Part shown: positions 46,374 through 58,983 of the stretch, one piece after another | How positions within the stretch are numbered: position 1 is the stretch's first letter | How the letters are laid out: each line of letters opens with the position of its first letter | DNA from: Acorus gramineus | Taxonomy: Eukaryota; Streptophyta; Magnoliopsida; Acorales; Acoraceae | Direction: 5' to 3' | Assembly: GCA_030737835.1 (NCBI GenBank) | Contig: CM060854.1 | Location: 16,243,687 to 16,307,686 of the forward strand | DNA: 64,000 nt | Position numbers and translations under genes: made by a program | Notes under the pieces: generated by a model | Databases searched by the model: none | What the model saw: only the letters and a program-made list of their open reading frames with translations | Told to the model about the DNA's origin: nothing

Positions 46374-49300
46374 TGTCACGCCCCAGGCGTCCCCGGGACG
46401 CGGCAAGTGTATATATATATCAGAATCTACTCAGGAGGTCAATAATATCATACACAAGCAGCCAAAATGACACACAGACAACAAAAGCAAGGCTGACAGG
46501 ATATATATACACCAAATGCGGATAACTAAGACTGAATCTGTAATCAAAATACACTACAGACTCCATACATAATCACATGTCCTGTGAGAGCCAATATACA
46601 TACAAAGAGATCCAAATACAACACAAACGCGTGCCCAAGCACGGAAAATAATACATACTGGTACAAAGGATGCTGATAGTCTCTGCAACTCGCGGGACGT
46701 GGCGCTACTCCGCTACTGATGAAGTCCCTCGGGGAGCTCCTCCTCCAGATCCGACTCAGATGACACTGAAGAAAAAATATTGTGCGAGGGGTGAGCCACA
46801 CGCTCAGTGAACGGCACAACCCATGCATCACAGACAATATTTACCACAATTCCATTATTTATCCAGCCTCTAAGACATAACAACATGATCCAGTGATTCG
46901 TACTTCGCCGAACCACCACACCCTCACCCTCACCCATCAATGGGTGACATAGGTTATTGGGACTGATAATAATCCATTCACAAATCCAGTAGGTCGCTCA
47001 TCGCCAACCCACTACACCCTCACCCTCACCCTACCACGGGTGACATAGGATTTTGGGACTGACTACACATAACCAGCGGGTCGCTTCCGCCAACCCGCCA
47101 CACCCTCACCCTCACCCTTCAATGGGTGACATAGGATATTGGGACTAACTGCACCAAAAACCAACGGGTCGCTTCCGCCAACCCGCTACACCCTCACCCT
47201 CACCCTTCAATGGGTGACACAGGATTTTGGGACTGACTAGGCTGTTGGTCACCCTTGGTCCACCGATAGGCTCTCCTCCACTCCGTAGGCCGCCTGGTCT
47301 ACTCCCACATTCAGCACAGTCCGTCCAAAATCAGGAGGTGCCTACTAATGGGAGCCCTCTGTCAGGAAGGCCCTGTCTAACGTTGGGGTAGTCTCTACCG
47401 GATCCAACGAAGGGAACAGAACAGCCTAACCATCGCATATGATCCACTTGGATCCGCAGACGGCACATTATAACAACACTAATGTTCTGAATTCCTCAGA
47501 ACCCACCAGGGCGCATAACTACGATGCGGGGAACATGCATAAGGTTATAACAATGTGGAATATCGTTGGGGAAAGAAACTCGGGAGGGCAGCGTGAGTTC
47601 CCGTTATAGGACACCCGACAACCAAACAAGGAACACGGTGTACCCTAACCCGGGTCTCACCGCTGTCCTCGCAAGGCCCCTCCCCTAAATATTCACTATA
47701 ACATGCATTTAAATACTAGCATTTAATCAAATAAATAAACTAGTAGGGCACATGCATCGGCCGGGCTTCCTAACATGGAACCAGGGGACATGCTGCATGG
47801 CTCATACACATCCTAAGGGTGCAAGTCCCTAACATGCAAAGTCTAGGGTAACATGCATTCTATTTTAATCATGCTCGCATGATATACATATCATTGCAGG
47901 TCAATATTTATCCATGACGCCCCAGGAGAGGTCGGTATACGCCCAAATGCGTATGACCCTCTCTACTGGGTTGGATTGTCCCACTCACCGGAACTCGGGT
48001 CGACGCGCGACCGTCCGTCGAGATCTGCAAGATAGGGTATTACTTGGTAAGTATAAATCCACAAGTATTATTAAATACACAAATAAATACCCAAAACCCA
48101 CACAAAACACCTAACACTCGGGCAAACGTGCACGCGACCCGCACGCACGTTAGCCCGAGCACTTCGGCAACCACCCGCACGGCCGGCAACCACCCGCACG
48201 GCCACCCGACCGCCCGGGCGCACCGCCGCGCCTCGGCCGCGCACCCCGCGCACCGCCGGGCCCCTGCCCGCCGCCGAGACACACCGCCGAGCTTCCCGGG
48301 GCACCCCGCACGCCCCCCGCGCGCAGCGCCCCGCCCCGCGCGCACCCGCGCGCACCTCCGCCACCTTGCCGCACCTCGCGCGCACTTCGCACGCACCTCG
48401 CCTGCCCCGCTGCGCCTCACGCACACCTCGCACGCACCTCCACGGCCTCGCCGCGCACTCCGCGCGCACCCTGCACTCGGCCACCACCTCGCGCACGCTC
48501 CTCCGCTGCCTCAGCCACACGAACAGCCCCGCGCACAGCCGCCCGAACCGCCCCGCGCACAGACCCGCGCGCACCCAGCGCCCAGCACGCCCGCGCGCCT
48601 GCTGCCTGAGGCCCCCAGCCCGAGCTCGCACGCCCAGCACGACCAGCAGCTCGCACCAGACCCGCGCACGCCCGCGCGCACGCCGCGCGCACGCACGCCC
48701 GCGCGCGCACGCGCGCCTGCCCACGCGCACCCGACCTGCGCGCCGCCTAGGCTGCTGCTGCTGCTGCTTGGCCCGGACGACCTGCCACTGCCCGAGCGCC
48801 ACCACCACCTCTCCCTTGACCACCGACCACCTCCAACCACCTCCGACCACCCTCCGACGACCCCCACTGCCACCAACCACCTCCCAAACACAAAACCCTC
48901 CCCTAGCAATCATCTAGACAAGAAATAAGAGGGAAAGGAGGCTTACCGAGGGGAGGAAGAGGCGTCCGGTGGATCTCCACGCGCTGAAACCCTTCCCAAA
49001 AGCCTTCTCACGCCCCGATCTAGCTTGTCCCTCGGAATGGGCCAAATCAGAGGACGAAAAGGGGAGGTCGGGGAGGCTAGGATCGTCGGAATTCGGATTT
49101 GAAGACACCGGTGTGTAGATCGGGACCCGATCTACACTTCCCGTGCTTTGGGTTTTCGATTTCGAGGGGTGGAGGGGGCTCAAACGGAAGAAAAACGGAG
49201 GAGAGGAGAGAGAAATCACGTCGGGAGAGATGATGAATAGTGATTTCAAATTTTTAGATTCCATTTATGTAATGTGCGACTTAAAAACCCGGATACGCCC

Positions 49301-49534
49301 CGGAACTGCGAAATTTTTGCAAACGATGCCAGAATTCAATGAAATTTTCGTGAGAGGTCAGGAATGGCGCCAGGACACCAAATATGCAGTCAGATTTTCA
49401 ATCGGAGTCCTCTAGCTCAGACGATAGCTAACAGTCCAAAAATTAGCGGTTCCGATCGAAAACCCTAAAAATTTTTAAAACTGCCAGGGCGCTCTAACGG
49501 TTACCAACAGGTTAAAAGTGACACATATATAACA
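46374..49534 (-). repeat. 5' LTR of the gypsy element
   Basis: 3161 bp, nearly identical to the 3' LTR, with the same four-copy minisatellite (46892-47245) and GC-rich block (about 48135-48760). Differences are scattered substitutions and small indels, for example around 46750-46790 and 47550-47580. Confidence 0.93.
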
Positions 49535-49539
49535 ATGTG

Positions 49540-49975
49540 CATATCAGGTTCACAGGTGACCATATGTACACTGTTATCCTCAATTTGTACACTCTTATAT
49601 CTGTTACAGGTTCTGTGTGTTACACTATGTACATTGTTATCAACAGTATGTACACTGTTATACCTGTTACAGGTTCACAATTATATTATGTACACTGTTA
49701 TTATCAATGTATACACTGTTATACCTGTTACAGGTTCTGTATATTACACTATGTACACTGTTATTACCAATGTGTACATTGTTATAACTGTTGTATGTGA
49801 ATATCAAGAAAATATATCATTCTAAAAGAAACACAAATTATTCGCCAGTCTTTTAACATTGACAGAGGTTCATAAACTTTCAATGGAATACATCATTGAT
49901 AAAGATAGACTAATGTTCATAAACTATCAATAGAGTAGTACATCATTGATAAATAAAGACAGATGTTCATAAGCT
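49540..49975. repeat. Minisatellite, right part, followed by a second short-period array
   Basis: From 49560 to 49800 about four units of roughly 63 bp repeat, each with TGTACACTGTTAT, TATACCTGTTACAGGTTC and TACACTA. From about 49860 to 49975 a different unit of about 55 bp (ATGTTCATAAACTTTCAAT, then TACATCATTGATAAA) occurs three times. Both belong to the second MULE. Confidence 0.85.
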
Positions 49976-50858
49976 TTCAAGAAAAATACATCATTCTTCA
50001 ACGGCCACTGGATTATTACATGTCTTCCTGTTGTGTCCAAATCCCTTGCACCTCGAACATCGATTGTGGTTATTGCATCTGGATCTTCCTGCGACTCTAT
50101 CCTCTTTTTCTTCTTCATCTCTGGCCCGATCTTCGTAAATGGAGGTTTGATGAATATCCTTTCATCTATCTCCTCAGCTAGTCTCTGAGCTCCAACCACA
50201 GGTAGAATTGCAGTTATCCCAAAAACTTGTTAACATCCCATTTGACGTACTCCCGCAACTACTAGCTTCCCCTTGGGTGACAATGCTACAAAATGTAGGT
50301 GTCGTATTTGTCATGTTCATATGGACTGGATTGAACATCCTGCAATTCATTTTGTCGAGGGCATGCATTAGGTATAAAAATATATATAACATTGAATTCT
50401 TATTTTATGTGTCAAAATTATATATATGTGTGTGCACATTATTATCTCTGTCTGTGTACACTAATAAAATTCATATGAATTATTCATGCATCTCCACCAC
50501 AGGATCGTTCATCATTAAGAGTAACAGATATCTCGACAACCATGGCCCCACACATCTTATGGATGTCGTACATCCTTTCTACTGCCTTATCGTTATCAAT
50601 AGTAACTTTAATCATTTCTTTCTCTGGAACTCTATACTTCAGAATGACTTTGGTCGCATCGAACCCCCATCTTTCCACCAATTCATTGACAATATAAGTA
50701 TAACTTGATGTTCTATATATGTTAACCAGTTCTACATCTCCCATATATGTACAAGCTGCCATGATTGGTTTCATTGTTAAACAATAATAAAGTAATATGC
50801 AAATATGAAAATGCAACTGACATGAATTTGGACTGTGTACATTATTGACAGTGTACAT
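49976..50858 (-). pseudogene. Internally deleted mudrA-type transposase
   Basis: On the minus strand the first part (50760-50490) resembles the PB1-like N-terminal domain of plant MULE transposases (YIVNELVERWGFDATKVILKY, VTIDNDKAVERM). After a junction of unclear sequence the last part carries PPFTK and a basic stretch, then, in a shifted frame, the zinc knuckle CSRCKGFGHNRKTC (about 50055-50012). The whole DDE core and SWIM finger are gone. This agrees with the small size of the MULE once its insertions are removed. Confidence 0.75.
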
Positions 50859-51065
50859 TATTAAGTTCTCTATTCACACTGTTATTCACACTTTGAGAAT
50901 CTCATAGTTCAAGAACATGAACAATTATATAAAAAATGAAAGTTTGAGATTTTCATAAATGTAGAACATGCACGACTACACTATACCATGTATTGTATGT
51001 GTACACAGATAAGTGCACTGTGTATACCCTTACATTTTAAAATTCTGAAAACTCTCTATTTGTGG
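50859..51065. other. MULE non-coding segment
   Basis: AT-rich with several TGTACA/GTGTAC motifs. No gene seen. Confidence 0.5.
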
Positions 51066-51075
51066 AATATTTATA

Positions 51076-51961
51076 GGGTGCGCCTATCCCCACCAAACGT
51101 TTCACTTACCCCACCGATAATAAAAAAAAAAAAACTGGTGTTTGGCTATTCCCACGAATTCAAGTTGACTGAACTTGGTCGCCAATTCAGGTTTTGGGCG
51201 ACCGGATTTGGTCACCTTTTTAAGTTTTGGACGATCGAACTTGGTCGTCATTTTAGGTTTTGGGCGACCAAAATTGGTCGAACAGGATCCAGAATTATAT
51301 TTACCTATTTTTTGTAAACAAATAAATTTTTGGGTTTATCCATCATATTCTAGATTTATTTTTTTTATCCAAACAACAGCTAAGGGACTGAAAAAAATGT
51401 AAGTAGATATACTTTCAATTAATTCAAATTTTTATAGAAAAATATCCTATTAGACAAATATATATCATTTTTAAGTTTCGTTTGAATTTGTAGTTCAGCT
51501 GATTCTTTGTTTGAAGACAAAAAAAAACATACCAGTTGATCTAAACATATTTTATATTTGGCTTTTAAAAATTTGTCTGTCACTTATATAAAAAAATTAT
51601 TCTTATGTTCTACATTTAAGAATAATTATTGATTTTCTCTACATTACAACTCAGACGTGGAGTGGCATGAAGGATCCAAGGAGGATATACGTCATGAGAT
51701 TATGTTTCCAAGGAAAAAAATTATAAACTTTATTACAAATTCTGTTCGACCAAGCTTGGTCGCTCGAAACCTAAAATGACGACCAAGTTAGGTTGTCCAA
51801 AATATGAAATGACGACCAAGTTCGATCGTCGAAAACTTAAAGTGACAACCAAGTTTGGTCGGCCTGGCCGGATCGGTGGGAATAGAAAAAACACTGGTTG
51901 TTTTTTTTTTTTTTTACCAATTGGTGGGGTAAGAAAAAGGATTGGTGGGACTAGACGTGCC
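51076..51961. mobile_element. MULE-like non-autonomous element with 33-bp palindromic arrays (copy 2, inverted)
   Basis: 886 bp, flanked by a perfect 10-bp duplication AATATTTATA (51066-51075 and 51962-51971). Its interior is the reverse complement of the interior of the element at 8337-9171, and its ends carry the same arrays of 33-bp units with TTGGTCG and CGACCAA palindromes (about 51165-51290 and 51745-51880). Ends: GGGTGCGCCTATCCCC and (inverted) GGCACGTCTAGTCCC. It is nested in the second MULE. Confidence 0.9.
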
Positions 51962-52575
51962 AATATTTATATAAACGTCCCACATTACAACAACCAAAAA
52001 GAGGAATACGATATTGCGATGGGGAGGTTGCGTGGGAGGTGGGTGAGGGGCGCTGTGGGAGACGGTCGGGGGGGGGGGGGGGGGATTGGAGTTGTTTGGG
52101 GGCGAGATCGGCACAATGAGGGCTCGTGGAGGTGGTTTGATAGATTTTTCAGTTGTTGGGGGAGAAAGAGAGGTTGGGGGAGATAGGAAATTAATGTTTA
52201 CTTGGGGGTAAAAGAGAAAGCAAAATAAATAGAATGGATGAAAGTTTGATAGACGGACCCAAACAAAATACCACCACTAACTTAGGGACCTAAAGAAAAC
52301 AAAAAAAAAAAATCAAGGGATCTATTATTATTACACAGATATTTTAAAGGGACCTCTAATTAATTTCCCCTTCATTTTTTTTTAGAAAGAATTGTAAAGA
52401 AAAGGATTTTCGAGGGAATTTAATGCATCGCATTACTGGAAAATAAAAACCCATAAGCAAAAGAATATTTAAATCATGGTTTATTATCTGGTTGGGAGTA
52501 ATGCAAAACAAATAATTCATATTTCTAATTAGTTTTAAAGTTTTAATCTTTACTAAAATACATAGGGGCCGTTTG

Positions 52576-55500
52576 TGTCACGCCCCAGGGCGGCCGTCCC
52601 CGGGACGCGGTAAGTGTATATATAATATCAGAATCTACACAGGAGGTGTCACGCCCCAGGGCGGCCAACCCCGGGACGCGGCAAATGTATATATCATATC
52701 AGAAACCTACACAGGAGGTCAAATGTATATACTCTAAACCACAAATAAAATGACAACACATATCAAATAGGGCTGACATAATATATATACAATATAGCGG
52801 AAGCAAAAGACTGAATCTGTGAATAAACATTCTACAGACTCGATACTCAATCATCTGTCCTGTGAGAGCCAATATACACAAATACAACTGAACATATATA
52901 CAGACACGTGCCAAGCACGGAAATCAAATACATACAGTCAAGAAGGGATGCTGATAACCTCTGGCACTCGCGGAACGTGGCGCTGCTCCGCTACTGAAGA
53001 AATCCCTCGGAAAGCTCCTACGGCTGCTCCGGCTCTAGCTCAGGCTCAGTGACCACTGGGGAAAAACATGTGCGAGGGGTGAGCCACACGCTCAGTGAAC
53101 AGCACAACCCACGCAACACAGACAATATTTACCACAATATTCCATTATTTTAATCCAGCCATCAATACATAACAACATAATCCAGTGGTTCGTACTTCGC
53201 CGAACCACCACACCCTCACCCTCACCCATCCATGGGTGACATAGGATTTTGGGACTGATAATCATCTATTCACAAATCCAGTAGGTCGCTCATCGCCAAC
53301 CCACTACACCCTCACCCTCACCCTACCACGGGTGACATAGGATTTTGGGACTGACTAGGCTGTTGGTCACCCTTGGTCCACCGATAGTCTCTCCCTCCAC
53401 TCCGTAGGCCGCCTGGTCTACTCCCACATTCAGCACAGTCCGAAACCAAATCAGGAGGTGCCTACTAATGGGAGCCCTCTGTCAGGAAGGCCCTGTCTAA
53501 CGCTGGGGGTAGCCTCTACCGAATCCAACGCAGGGAACAGAACAGCCTATCCATACGCCTATGATCCACTCGGATCCGCCAACTACATATCATTACAACT
53601 CAAATGTCATGAACTCTTCAGAGTTCCTCCAGCGCGCATAACCAAGATGCGGGGAAACAAGTACAATCAAAAGCAGTGTTGGAATATCACTGGGGGAAAG
53701 AAACTCGGGAGGGCGGCGTGAGTTCCCGATACAGGGTACCCCGACAACCAAACAAGGAACACGGAGTACCCTAACACGGGTCTCACCGCTGTCCTCGCAA
53801 GGTCCCTCCCCTATAATATTCACTACTCATGCTAATAATCATACCAAACATACAACTCTACCGTTCTGAATTCCTCAGAACCCACCAGGGCGCATAACTA
53901 CGATGCGGGGAACATGCATAAGGTTATAACAGGGTGGAATATCATTGGGGGAAGGAAACTCGGGAGGGCAGCGTGAGTTCCCATTATAGGACACCCCGAC
54001 AACCAAACAAGGAACACGGTGTACCCTAACCCGGGTCTCACCGCTGTCCTCGCAAGGCCCCTCCCCTATAATATTCACTATAACATGCAATTTAACAAGT
54101 ACTAACATTTAATTTAATAAATAAACTAGTAGGACGCGTGCATAGGCCGGGGTTTCCTAGCATGAAAAACCAGGGGACATGCTGCATGGCTCATACGCAT
54201 ATCCTATGGGTGCAAGTCCCTAACATAAAAGCCTAGGGTAGCATGCATTCTACACATCATTCACACAAGCATGGATTACATATTATTTGCAGGTAATATT
54301 TATCCATGTCGCCCCAGGAGAGGTCGGTATACGCCCAAGTGCGTATAACACCTCTCGACTGGGTTGGATTGTCCCACTCACCAGTGATCGGGGTCAACGC
54401 GCGACCGTCTGTCGAGATCTGCAAGACAGGTATTATTTGGTAAGTATTAATCCACAATTATCATTAAATACATAAATAAACACCCCAAACCCACAACTAC
54501 CCGCGGCCTCGGCAACCACCCGCACGGCCTCGGCAACCACCCGCACGGCCTCCCGACCGCCCGGGTGCACCGCCGCGCTTCGGCCCGCGCGTCCCGCGCT
54601 CCGCCGGCCCCTGCCCACCGCTTGGACACGCCGCCGCACCACCTCCGGGCTCCGCGCGCACCCCGCGCCGGCATGCGAGCACCCCGCGCGCCCCCCACGC
54701 GCAGAGCCTCGCCTCGCGCGCACCTCGCGCCACCTCGCCGCACCTCGCCGCGCTTCGCGCGCACCACCGCGGCCTCACCGCGCCCTCCGCGCACCGCCAC
54801 GGCCTCGCAGCGGCCTCCGCGCACCGCCACGGCCTCGCCGCCGCCTCCGCGCACGCCATCCGCACCCTCAGCCACGGCCTCGCGCACGCCACGGCCTCGC
54901 GCACGCCATCCGCACCCTCAGCCACGGCCTCGCGCACGCCATCCGCGCACCCGCGCGACCCGCTCCACGCGCACCAGCCGCCCAGCACCGGCCTCTGCTC
55001 GCCCAGGCCGGCCAGCACCCTGCACCAGGCCCGCGCGCCCTCGCGCGCACGCCGCGCGTACGCGCGCCCGCGCACGCACGCGCGCCTGCCCGCGCGCACC
55101 CGACCTGGCGCCGCCTGGGCTGCTGCTGCTGCTGCTGCTTGGCCCGGACGACCTGCCACTGCCCGAGCGCCACCACCACCTCTCCCTTGACCACCGACCT
55201 CCCTCCAACCACTTCCGACCGCCCTCCGACCACCTCCACTGCCGCCGACCACCCCCAAACACCCAATCCACCTTCCTAGCATTCATCTATGCAAGAAAAG
55301 GAGGGAAAGGAGGCTTACCGAGGGGAGGGGAAGACGTTCGGTAGCTCTCCGCGCGCCGAAACCTTCCTCAAAGGCTTTCCCACGCCCCGATCTATCACGG
55401 CCCTCGATTTGGGTCGAAACAGAGGAGAGAGAGAGGAGGTCGGGGGGCTAGGATCGTCGGAATTCGGATTTGAAGACACCGGAGTGTAGATCGGGACCCG

Positions 55501-58500
55501 ATCTACACTTCCCGTGCTTTGGGTTTTCGATTTTGAGGGGTGGAGGGGGCTCAAACGGAAGAAAAACGGAGAAGGGGAGAGGGGAAATCACGTCGGGAGG
55601 GATGATGAATAGTGTAGGGGTGATTTTTGATTTCTTTTATATAGCGCGCGACTTAAAAACCCGGATACGCCCCGGAACTGGGAAATTTTTGCAAACGATG
55701 CCGGAATTCAACGAAATTTTCGTGAGAGGTCTAAAATGGCACCAGGACACCAAATATGCAGTCAGATTTCCAATCGGAGTCCTCTAGCTCAGACGATAGC
55801 TAACAGTCCGAAATTATGCGGTTCCGACCAAAAACCCTAAAAATTTTAAAAACCGCCAGGACGCTCCAACGGTTACCAGCAGGTTAAAAGTGACACAAAT
55901 ATAACAGGAGGTCAATAATATATCATACACAACAACTAGAATGACACACATGCAACAAAGGGGCTGACATGATATATACACCAAATGCGGAAGCAAAAGA
56001 CTGAATCTGTAAATAAACATTCTACAGACTCGATACTCAATCATATGTCCTGTGAGAGCCAATATACACAAATACAACTGAACATATACAAACACGTGCC
56101 AAGCACGGAAATCAAATACATACAGTCAAGAAGGGATGCTGATAACCTCTGGCACTCGCGGAACGTGGCGCTGCTCCGCTACTGAAGGAATCCCTCGGAA
56201 AGCTCCAACTGCTGCTCCGGCTCTAGCTCAGGCTCAGTGACCACTGGGGAAAAACATATGCGAGGGGTGAGCCACACGCTCAGTGAACGGCACAACCCAT
56301 GCATCACAGACAATATTTACCACAATTCCATTATTTATCCAATCTCCAAGACATAACAACATAATCCAGTGGTTCGTACTTCGCCGAACCACCACACCCT
56401 CACCCTCACCCATCAATAGGTGACATAGGCTATTGGGACTGATAATCATCTATTCACAAATCCAGTAGGTCGCTCATCGCCAACCCACTACACCCTCACC
56501 CTCACCCTACCACGGGTGACATAGGATTTTGGGACTGACTAGGCTGTTGGTCACCCTTGGTCCACCGATAGTCTCTCCTCCACTCCGTAGGCCGCTTGGT
56601 TTTCACCCACAACTTCGGCCGAGTCCGAAACCAAATCAGGAGGCGCCTACTGATGGGAACCCTTGGAAGGGACGACCTTTCTAACGCTGGGGCAGTCTCT
56701 ACCGGATCCAACGAAGGGGACAGAACAGCCTATCCATACGCATATGATCCACTCGGATCCGCCGACTACACATCTCTACAACTCAAATGCCATGAACTCT
56801 TCAGAGTTCCTCCAGGGCGCATAACCACGATGCGGGGAAATAAGTACAATAAAAACAAGGTTGTAATATCATTGGGGGAAAGAACTCGGGAGGGCGGCGT
56901 GAGTTCCCGTTATAGGATACCCCGACAACCAAACAAGGAACACGGAGTACCCTAACCCGGGTCTCACCGCTGTCCTCGCAAGGCCCCTCCCCTATAATAT
57001 TCACTAACATGCTAATAAACATACCAATCATACAACATTATTTATAATATTATTGGGACTAGAAACCTTGGGAGGGCAGCATGAGGTCCCGATACAGGAC
57101 ATCCCGACAACCAAACAAGGAACACGGAGTATCCTAACACGGGTCTCAATGTTGACCTCGCAAGGCTCCTCCCTATAATATTATCTAAGGCATGCGATTT
57201 AACATACACTAGCATTTAATTTAATAAATAAACTAGTAGGACGCATGCATAGGCCGAGGTTTCCTAGCATGAAAACAGGGGGACATGGTGCATGGCTCTC
57301 ACACCTATCCTATGGGTGCAAGTCCCTAACATAAAAGCCTAGGGTAGCATGCATTCTGTATTTAAAATCATGCTCACATGCAATACATATTACTACAGGT
57401 TAATATAATCCACGGTGCCCCAGGAGAGGTCGGTATACGCCCAAGTGCGTATAACGCCTCTCTACTGGGTTGGATTGTCCCACTCACCAGTATCTGGGTC
57501 GTCGCGCGACCGTCCGTCCAGATCTGCAAGACAGACATTCAATATGGTGAGAACAATACAAAAATACTCTAAAATACCCCAAACACACAAAACCCACAAC
57601 TAAACACCTAACACTCGGGCAAACGTGCATACGACCCGCACGCACGCTAACCCGAGCACTCCGGCTACCACCCGCACGGCCACCCGCCCTCGGATGCGCC
57701 TCCGCGCCTCAGCCCGCGCGCCCCGACGCACTGCCGCACGCACGCGCACGCTCGCGCGCGCCCGCGCGCACCGCGCGTCCAGCCCAGCGCGCCCCCGAGC
57801 GCGCCCGCGCGCACCGCGCGTCCAGCCCAGCGCGCCCCCGCGCGCACTGCACGCACGCCCCAGCATGCGCGCGCACTGGTCCCCAGCACCGCGCGCACTG
57901 GTCCCCAGCCGCATGCCCAGGTGCCCTGCCCAGCACCCAGGCACAGTGCCCAGGCGCCCTGCCCGCGCGCGCGCACGCTCGCGCGCACGCCCGCGGGCGC
58001 CCGCGCGCACCCGCGCGCACTCCTGCGCACACCCCCGCTCGCGCCAGCACCCGCGCGCACGCCCGCGACCACTCTGCGCGCACCCGCGCGCACGCACCCG
58101 CGCGCGACTGCTCGCGCGACTGCGCCCGCCAGCGCCCAGCGCCCAGTGCCCAGCGCCCAGCGCCACCCGCGCGCACGCCTGCGTGCCCCTGCCAGCTGCT
58201 GCGCCTGCTGCCTGTGCTGCTGCCTGTGCTGCTGCCACCAGCCACCTCAACCACCACTCCTCCGGCCACCAATGGCCTCCGACCACCACCACAGCCCTCC
58301 GACGACCACCCACCGCCGCCAACCACCTCCCAACCCCAAATCCCACCTCCTAACATCCATCTAAGCATGAAAAAGAGAGGAAAGAGGCTTACCAAGGGGA
58401 GAAAGGGAAGTCCGGTTGCTCTCCGCGCACCGAAACCTCTCTCAAAGGGCTTCCAATGCCCGGATCTACTCCCACCTCCGAAATGAGCCAAAACAGAGGA

Positions 58501-58978
58501 GAAGAGAGGGCGGACGGAGGGGCAAAACTTGCCGGAATTCGGATTTGAAGACACCGGGGTGTAGATCGGGACCTGATCTACACTTCCTATGCTTTGGGTT
58601 TTAAGCTTTGAGGGCTCTAGGGGGTCAAAAGTGAGAAAAGGAGAGAGGGGAGAGAGAAAATCAAGCTGGTAGGGATGATGAATAGTGATTTCGAAATTAG
58701 ATCCCATCTTTATATAGTGCGCGACTTAAAAACCCAGATACGCCCCGGAACTGTGAAATTTCAGGAACGTTACCGGAATTCGATGAAATTTTCGTGAGAG
58801 GCTTAAAATGGCACCAGGACACCAAATATGCAGTTAGATTTCCAATCGGAGTCCTCTAACTCAGGACGATAGCTAACAATCCAAAAATTAGCGGTACCGA
58901 TCGAAAACCGAAAAAAACGAAAAACTGCCAGAATGCTCCAACGGTTACCAGCAGGTTAAAAGTGACACATATATAACA
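52576..58978 (-). mobile_element. Outer solo LTR of the gypsy family
   Basis: TGTCACGCC at 52576 to ATATATAACA at 58978, flanked by the perfect duplication GTTTG (52571-52575 and 58979-58983). It is split by the inner solo LTR (52647-55906 plus GGAGG); its own length is about 3138 bp. It has two copies of the 90-bp repeat (56370-56545), a GC-rich block at about 57630-58230 and, in sense orientation, a good TATA box CTATATAAAG (about 58717-58708). It has no interior and no second LTR. Confidence 0.93.
52647..55906 (-). mobile_element. Inner solo LTR of the same family
   Basis: 3260 bp, TGTCACGCC to AAATATAACA, flanked by GGAGG (52642-52646 and 55907-55911). It inserted 71 bp from the end of the outer LTR, in the same orientation. 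It has two copies of the 90-bp repeat (53190-53360), an apparent partial duplication of the GAACTC/AACTCGGGAGGGC block (53600-53760 and 53870-54010), a GC-rich block at 54495-55135 and a TATA box CTATATAAAAG (about 55644-55634). Confidence 0.93.
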
Positions 58979-58983
58979 GTTTG

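Larger units (their letters stand above)
39249..49534 (-). mobile_element. 10.3 kb LTR retrotransposon (Ty3/gypsy), minus strand
   Basis: Two 3.2 kb LTRs (39249-42420 and 46374-49534) surround a 3953-bp interior. A perfect 5-bp duplication ATGTG flanks the whole (39244-39248 and 49535-49539). In sense orientation each LTR begins TGTTATATATGTGTCAC and ends GGGGCGTGACA. The primer-binding site TGGTATCAGAGCC lies 6 nt after the 5' LTR, and a purine tract lies immediately before the 3' LTR. The order of pol pieces and the RT, RNase H and integrase motifs place it in Ty3/gypsy. The interior is shorter than the usual 4.5-5.5 kb and rearranged, so this copy could not supply its own proteins. The two LTRs look only slightly diverged by eye. 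Confidence 0.95.
38326..52369 (-). mobile_element. Second Mutator-like element, internally deleted and twice invaded
   Basis: The left end AGGGAAATTAATTAGAGGTC and the right end (reverse complement GGGGAAATTAATTAGAGGTC) pair, and weaker pairing continues for about 90 bp (GTAATAACAATAG, TTTTCTTTAGATCCCTAA). A perfect 9-bp duplication TTCATTTTT flanks it (38317-38325 and 52370-52378). Removing the LTR retrotransposon (39249-49534 plus duplication) and the element at 51076-51961 leaves about 2.86 kb. That remainder holds a minus-strand transposase fragment, a period-63 minisatellite, short direct repeats and a G-rich tract (52020-52180) near the right end. Confidence 0.88.
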
